Source of the DNA: Prevotellaceae bacterium
GTDB taxonomy: Bacteria; Bacteroidota; Bacteroidia; Bacteroidales; Bacteroidaceae
NCBI GenBank assembly: GCA_031262265.1
Contig: JAISIB010000138.1
Coordinates: forward strand, 1 to 26,215
Direction: 5' to 3'
DNA: 26,215 nt
Both the position numbers and the translations under genes were made by a program. The notes under the pieces are model-generated. The model searched no databases, was not told where the DNA came from, and was given only the letters and a program-made list of their open reading frames with translations. Of the stretch, positions 23,300 to 26,215 are shown piece by piece; the stretch's first letter is position 1; every line of letters begins with the position of its first letter.

Positions 23300-24283
23300 A
23301 TGATTATGCGTAAACCAATTATGACGAAATTGGTGCCGCCTTATCTGATAGGCTGTGCACTGCTTTTCTGTATCGTAGGTTCTTGTGACAACGGGTTACC
23401 TATGGATGAAACGGAAAATACGGCAACGGATCAAACCGAGGGTATCGTTTTTACTCCGATATTTGAAGGTGCTCCTGTGGATACGCGCGCTTACAACAGC
23501 TCGTGGGTAAACAATGATTCGGTCGGAATCTTTATGATGACCCACGACTATGCGTCTACTCTGAAAAAGAACGCTAAGCATACGGCGAAGCAAGGTAGTA
23601 GTTGGATGCTGAGTGCCGCTACGAAGCGAGACGCTATCTATTATCCGCAATCGGATGAAGAAGTGAACTTCATCGCGTATTATCCCTACCAATCGGGAGC
23701 CGATATGGATAAACCGTTAGAAATCGTTATCACCGAGCAAACCGAAACAAACAACGCTTTTGACATACTGTACGCAACGAACGACGAGACTACGACGCGC
23801 GCATTCGGGAGTATGTTCGGATATAGTGCCAATCTCTCATTTCAGCACATACTCGGCAAAGTGATTATCAATATTAAAAAGTCAAGCGGAGCTTCTTCCG
23901 TTAATCTTTCGCAAATGGAAGTTATCTTGCAAGGATTTCCGGTAACGGGATGGTTGAATCTCAGATGGGGAACAGTTACGCCCACATCAAGGGTAGCGGA
24001 TATAGAAGCGGTCGCATTGCGGACGCCAAATAGAGGATACGACCGAAGTTACCAAGCAATTATATTGCCGAGCACGGGCACGGCGTTCAGTGCGCGCACC
24101 ATCGTTTGCAAATATAAGGATGCATTCGGGAAAGACAAAGTATATTCTTACTCTATTCCCTATAGTTACACGTTTAGCTCCGGACAATCGCAAACGTACA
24201 ATATAACTATCACCAATGAGGGAGTAACGTTCGGGGACGCGACTATTACGAACTGGTACACGCTTCAACCGATAGAGATATAA
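23300..24283 (+). CDS. Fimbrillin-family (Mfa-like) lipoprotein
   Basis: A 327-aa lipoprotein with lipobox VGSC (Cys29 from the first ATG; ATGs at 23306 and 23321 would shorten the leader). After a Glu/Thr-rich linker comes VDTRAYNSSW, then NDSVGIFMM, YYPQSDEEVNFIAYYPYQ and FQHILGKVIINI, the order of motifs in Mfa-like/FimA-clan pilins of Bacteroidales. The Arg in DTRA is where P. gingivalis-type pilins are trimmed before donor-strand polymerisation. No other fimbrial gene is in the window, so it is an orphan pilin or tip-like subunit. It ends before a bidirectional hairpin. Confidence 0.88.
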   Translation: MIMRKPIMTKLVPPYLIGCALLFCIVGSCDNGLPMDETENTATDQTEGIVFTPIFEGAPVDTRAYNSSWVNNDSVGIFMMTHDYASTLKKNAKHTAKQGSSWMLSAATKRDAIYYPQSDEEVNFIAYYPYQSGADMDKPLEIVITEQTETNNAFDILYATNDETTTRAFGSMFGYSANLSFQHILGKVIINIKKSSGASSVNLSQMEVILQGFPVTGWLNLRWGTVTPTSRVADIEAVALRTPNRGYDRSYQAIILPSTGTAFSARTIVCKYKDAFGKDKVYSYSIPYSYTFSSGQSQTYNITITNEGVTFGDATITNWYTLQPIEI

Positions 24284-24287
24284 CTAA

Positions 24288-24321
24288 AAAGAGGAGCGTG
24301 CCGTACGGCACGCTCCTCTTT
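24288..24321. terminator. Bidirectional terminator between the fimbrillin-like gene and nqrF
   Basis: Perfect 15-bp stem with a 4-nt loop (GTAC): 24288-24302 pairs with 24307-24321, with AAA/TTT at the base. It lies between convergent genes and can serve both. Confidence 0.88.
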
Positions 24322-24361
24322 CCTATGAAAAATTTATAATCACAATTGTCGTTTGTCGTCT

Positions 24362-25627
24362 TTATCCGAAGTTATCGAACATTAGATTCTGCATAGGTAC
24401 GCCTAAACTATCAAGCATGCCTTCGACGGCTTTGCTCATAGGGCCGGGACCGCACATATAATATTCAATGTCTTCGGGAGCTTCGTGATTTTTAAGATAA
24501 GTCTCATAGATTACTTGGTGCACAAAGCCTGCTGTATACTTCACGCCCGCAGCATCGGCAGCAGGATCGGGGCGGTCGAGTGCCAAGTGAAACGAGAAAT
24601 TAGGGAAGTCTTTTTCTATTTGTAGAAAGTCTTCCATGTAGAATACTTCGTTCAATGCGCGCGCGCCATAAAAGTATGACATCTTCCGATCGGTCGTGTG
24701 CAACGTTTTCGTCATATGCATGATTTGCGCACGCAATGGTGCCATTCCCGCGCCACCGCCAATCCACATCATTTCGCGTTTCGAGTTGAAAATAGGATGG
24801 AAGTCCCCGTAAGGACCACTCATGATTACCTTGTCACCCGGTTTGAGCGTGAAGATATAAGATGATGCGATACCCGGCATTACGTCCATGAAACCCGTTT
24901 GCGGTCTCGGCTTGAAAGGCGGAGTCGCTATACGAACCGTAAGCATAATGCGGTCGCCTTCGGCCGGATAGTTCGCCATTGAATATGCGCGAATGGTTTC
25001 CTCATCGTTCTTGCACTTTAATCCGAGCAAGCCGAAGTTCTTCCATGCAGGCAAGTACTCATCACCGATTAGTCCTTTATCTATATCCTTATCGTAATCC
25101 ATGTTATACTTCGGAATCTTAATTTGCGCATAAGAGCCTGGTATAAAATCCATGTGTTCGCCCGGCGGCAACGCAACGATAAACTCCTTAATAAATGTGG
25201 CTACATTTTTATTACTGATGACTTCGCATTCCCACTCTTTCACGCCCAAGATAGCCTCGTCTATTTTGATAGACATATCTTGTTTTACTTTCACCTGACA
25301 ACCTAAGCGCCAGTGGTTGGCTTGCTGTTTACGCGAAAAATGCACGGTTTCTGTCGGCAATATTTCGCCGCCTCCCGAGAGTACCTGACAGCGGCATTGC
25401 CCGCAAGAACCTTTTCCTCCACATGCCGATGAGAGGAAAATACCATTGGACGAAAGAGTACTCAGCAAAGTACCGCCCGGTTCGGCTTTTAGTCCCTTTT
25501 CTCCGTTCATAGTGATTGTTACTTCGCCCGACGGAGTGAGGTAGGCTTTGGCAACAAGTAGTATAATGACGAGCAGGATAATAACTACTAAGAAAACTCC
25601 GATGCTCGCTAATATTAAGTTAATCAT
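24362..25627 (-). CDS. nqrF: Na+-translocating NADH:quinone oxidoreductase subunit F
   Basis: Entry subunit of the sodium pump: oxidises NADH and passes electrons via FAD and a [2Fe-2S] centre. The 421-aa protein has one N-terminal membrane helix (residues 4-27), a ferredoxin domain with cluster ligands C69, C75, C78 and C110 (SACGGKGSCGQC), an FAD domain with RAYSMANYP (213-221), and an NADH-binding domain with MSGPYGDFHP (269-278), GGGAGMAPLRAQ (290-301) and the C-terminal YYMCGPGPM. The length is near the normal 405-425. It follows nqrE by 15 bp, the standard order at the end of the nqrABCDEF operon. Confidence 0.97.
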   Translation of the reverse strand: MINLILASIGVFLVVIILLVIILLVAKAYLTPSGEVTITMNGEKGLKAEPGGTLLSTLSSNGIFLSSACGGKGSCGQCRCQVLSGGGEILPTETVHFSRKQQANHWRLGCQVKVKQDMSIKIDEAILGVKEWECEVISNKNVATFIKEFIVALPPGEHMDFIPGSYAQIKIPKYNMDYDKDIDKGLIGDEYLPAWKNFGLLGLKCKNDEETIRAYSMANYPAEGDRIMLTVRIATPPFKPRPQTGFMDVMPGIASSYIFTLKPGDKVIMSGPYGDFHPIFNSKREMMWIGGGAGMAPLRAQIMHMTKTLHTTDRKMSYFYGARALNEVFYMEDFLQIEKDFPNFSFHLALDRPDPAADAAGVKYTAGFVHQVIYETYLKNHEAPEDIEYYMCGPGPMSKAVEGMLDSLGVPMQNLMFDNFG

Positions 25628-25642
25628 TGTCGTTCGATGCTA

Positions 25643-26215
25643 TTATATTTTTAATCCGGAGAAGCACATGAAAGCAATAGCCATCAAGCCTACGGTGATA
25701 AATGTGATGCCGAGGCCGCGTAAAGGCTTCGGTACATCGGAATAAGTCATTTTCTCGCGAATAGCGGCCAAGCCCACAATAGCCAACAACCATCCGATAC
25801 CCGATCCGAGTGCGTAACTAAACGCATCGCCCAGTCCGGTAATGGCTTGCGCATTGGAACCGTCCATCGTGATTCTTTGTTGCATAAACAAAGAAGCTCC
25901 CATAATAGCACAGTTTACCGCAATCAACGGCAAGAATATTCCCAACGAGGCGTAAAGTGATGGGCTAAAACGCTCAACGACCATTTCTACTAACTGTACA
26001 ATACCGGCAATCACGGCAATAAAGAGGATAAAACTCAGAAAGCCTAAGTCAACGCCCTCAACGAGTGCATCGGGCGCGAGAATCTTCGTTTGCAATAAAT
26101 AGTTTACCGGCAGTGTTACTATCAACACAAAGGTAACGGCGATACCTAATCCGACGGCGGTTTTCACATTCTTCGATACGGCAAGATATGAGCACATGCC
26201 GAGGAAGAAAGCAAA
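25643..26215 (-). CDS. nqrE: Na+-translocating NADH:quinone oxidoreductase subunit E, start outside window
   Basis: Membrane subunit of the sodium pump, homologous to RnfA/RnfE/NqrD. The 190 residues visible run open to the right edge (FAFFLGMCSYLAVSKNVKTA); the inner ATG at 26197 lies within a conserved helix and is not the start, so about 10-20 N-terminal residues are missing. Six hydrophobic segments are expected, most visible here (IAVTFVLIVTLPVNYLLQ, LSFILFIAVIAGIVQLVEM, IFLPLIAVNCAIMGASLFM, GIGWLLAIVGLAAI, LGITFITVGLMAIAFMCFSG). NCAIMGA with its Cys is the conserved iron-site motif. Confidence 0.96.
   Translation of the reverse strand, partial: FAFFLGMCSYLAVSKNVKTAVGLGIAVTFVLIVTLPVNYLLQTKILAPDALVEGVDLGFLSFILFIAVIAGIVQLVEMVVERFSPSLYASLGIFLPLIAVNCAIMGASLFMQQRITMDGSNAQAITGLGDAFSYALGSGIGWLLAIVGLAAIREKMTYSDVPKPLRGLGITFITVGLMAIAFMCFSGLKI

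Overview
The window comes from a member of the Bacteroidota, most likely the order Bacteroidales. The evidence is a SusC/SusD pair, many lipoproteins, a fimbrillin-like protein, an NVEALA-motif peptide, a GT3-type glycogen synthase and repeated TAnnTTTG promoter boxes just upstream of starts. No species can be named from this sequence alone.

Layout. Positions 1-2347 (minus) carry a glycogen operon: GT3 glycogen synthase, then alpha-glucan phosphorylase, which runs off the left edge. Positions 2517-11310 (minus) hold a complete starch/alpha-glucan utilisation operon read right to left: promoter, SusC-like receptor, SusD-like lipoprotein, a lipoprotein with two tandem CBM26-like modules, two GH13 amylase-like lipoproteins, and a perfect hairpin terminator. 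Positions 11655-16280 are housekeeping: mutS (plus), then lgt and ychF (minus). Positions 16688-20297 (plus) are accessory: a frameshifted thioredoxin-like lipoprotein, an NVEALA peptide, a six-bladed beta-propeller lipoprotein and an O-antigen-ligase-like membrane protein with C-terminal TPRs. Positions 20554-22162 hold two FKBP-type prolyl isomerases with a strong terminator. They are followed by an Lrp/AsnC regulator overlapping a DUF4491 membrane protein, a CAT-anticodon tRNA, a fimbrillin-like lipoprotein, and (minus) nqrF with partial nqrE at the right edge.

How it fits together. The Sus-like operon would capture, cut and import alpha-glucans at the outer membrane, and the adjacent glycogen genes store and mobilise glucose inside the cell. 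Lgt is the lipidation enzyme that the window's many lipoproteins need. The NVEALA/propeller/ligase cluster is a recurrent Bacteroidales neighbourhood without a settled function.

The most unusual signal is non-coding. Five intergenic regions (about 2427-2510, 5256-5339, 11544-11627, 16391-16474 and 20368-20472) each hold four or five degenerate repeats spaced exactly 21 bp, with a shared phase and core (CAAAGCCGCTTA alternating with CTYRCYCGC-like variants). All are oriented toward the next gene, and one abuts the mutS promoter box. The period equals two turns of B-DNA. I do not recognise this as a described element. Other points of interest are a G9 tract inside the susC-like gene and the frameshift in the thioredoxin-like lipoprotein.
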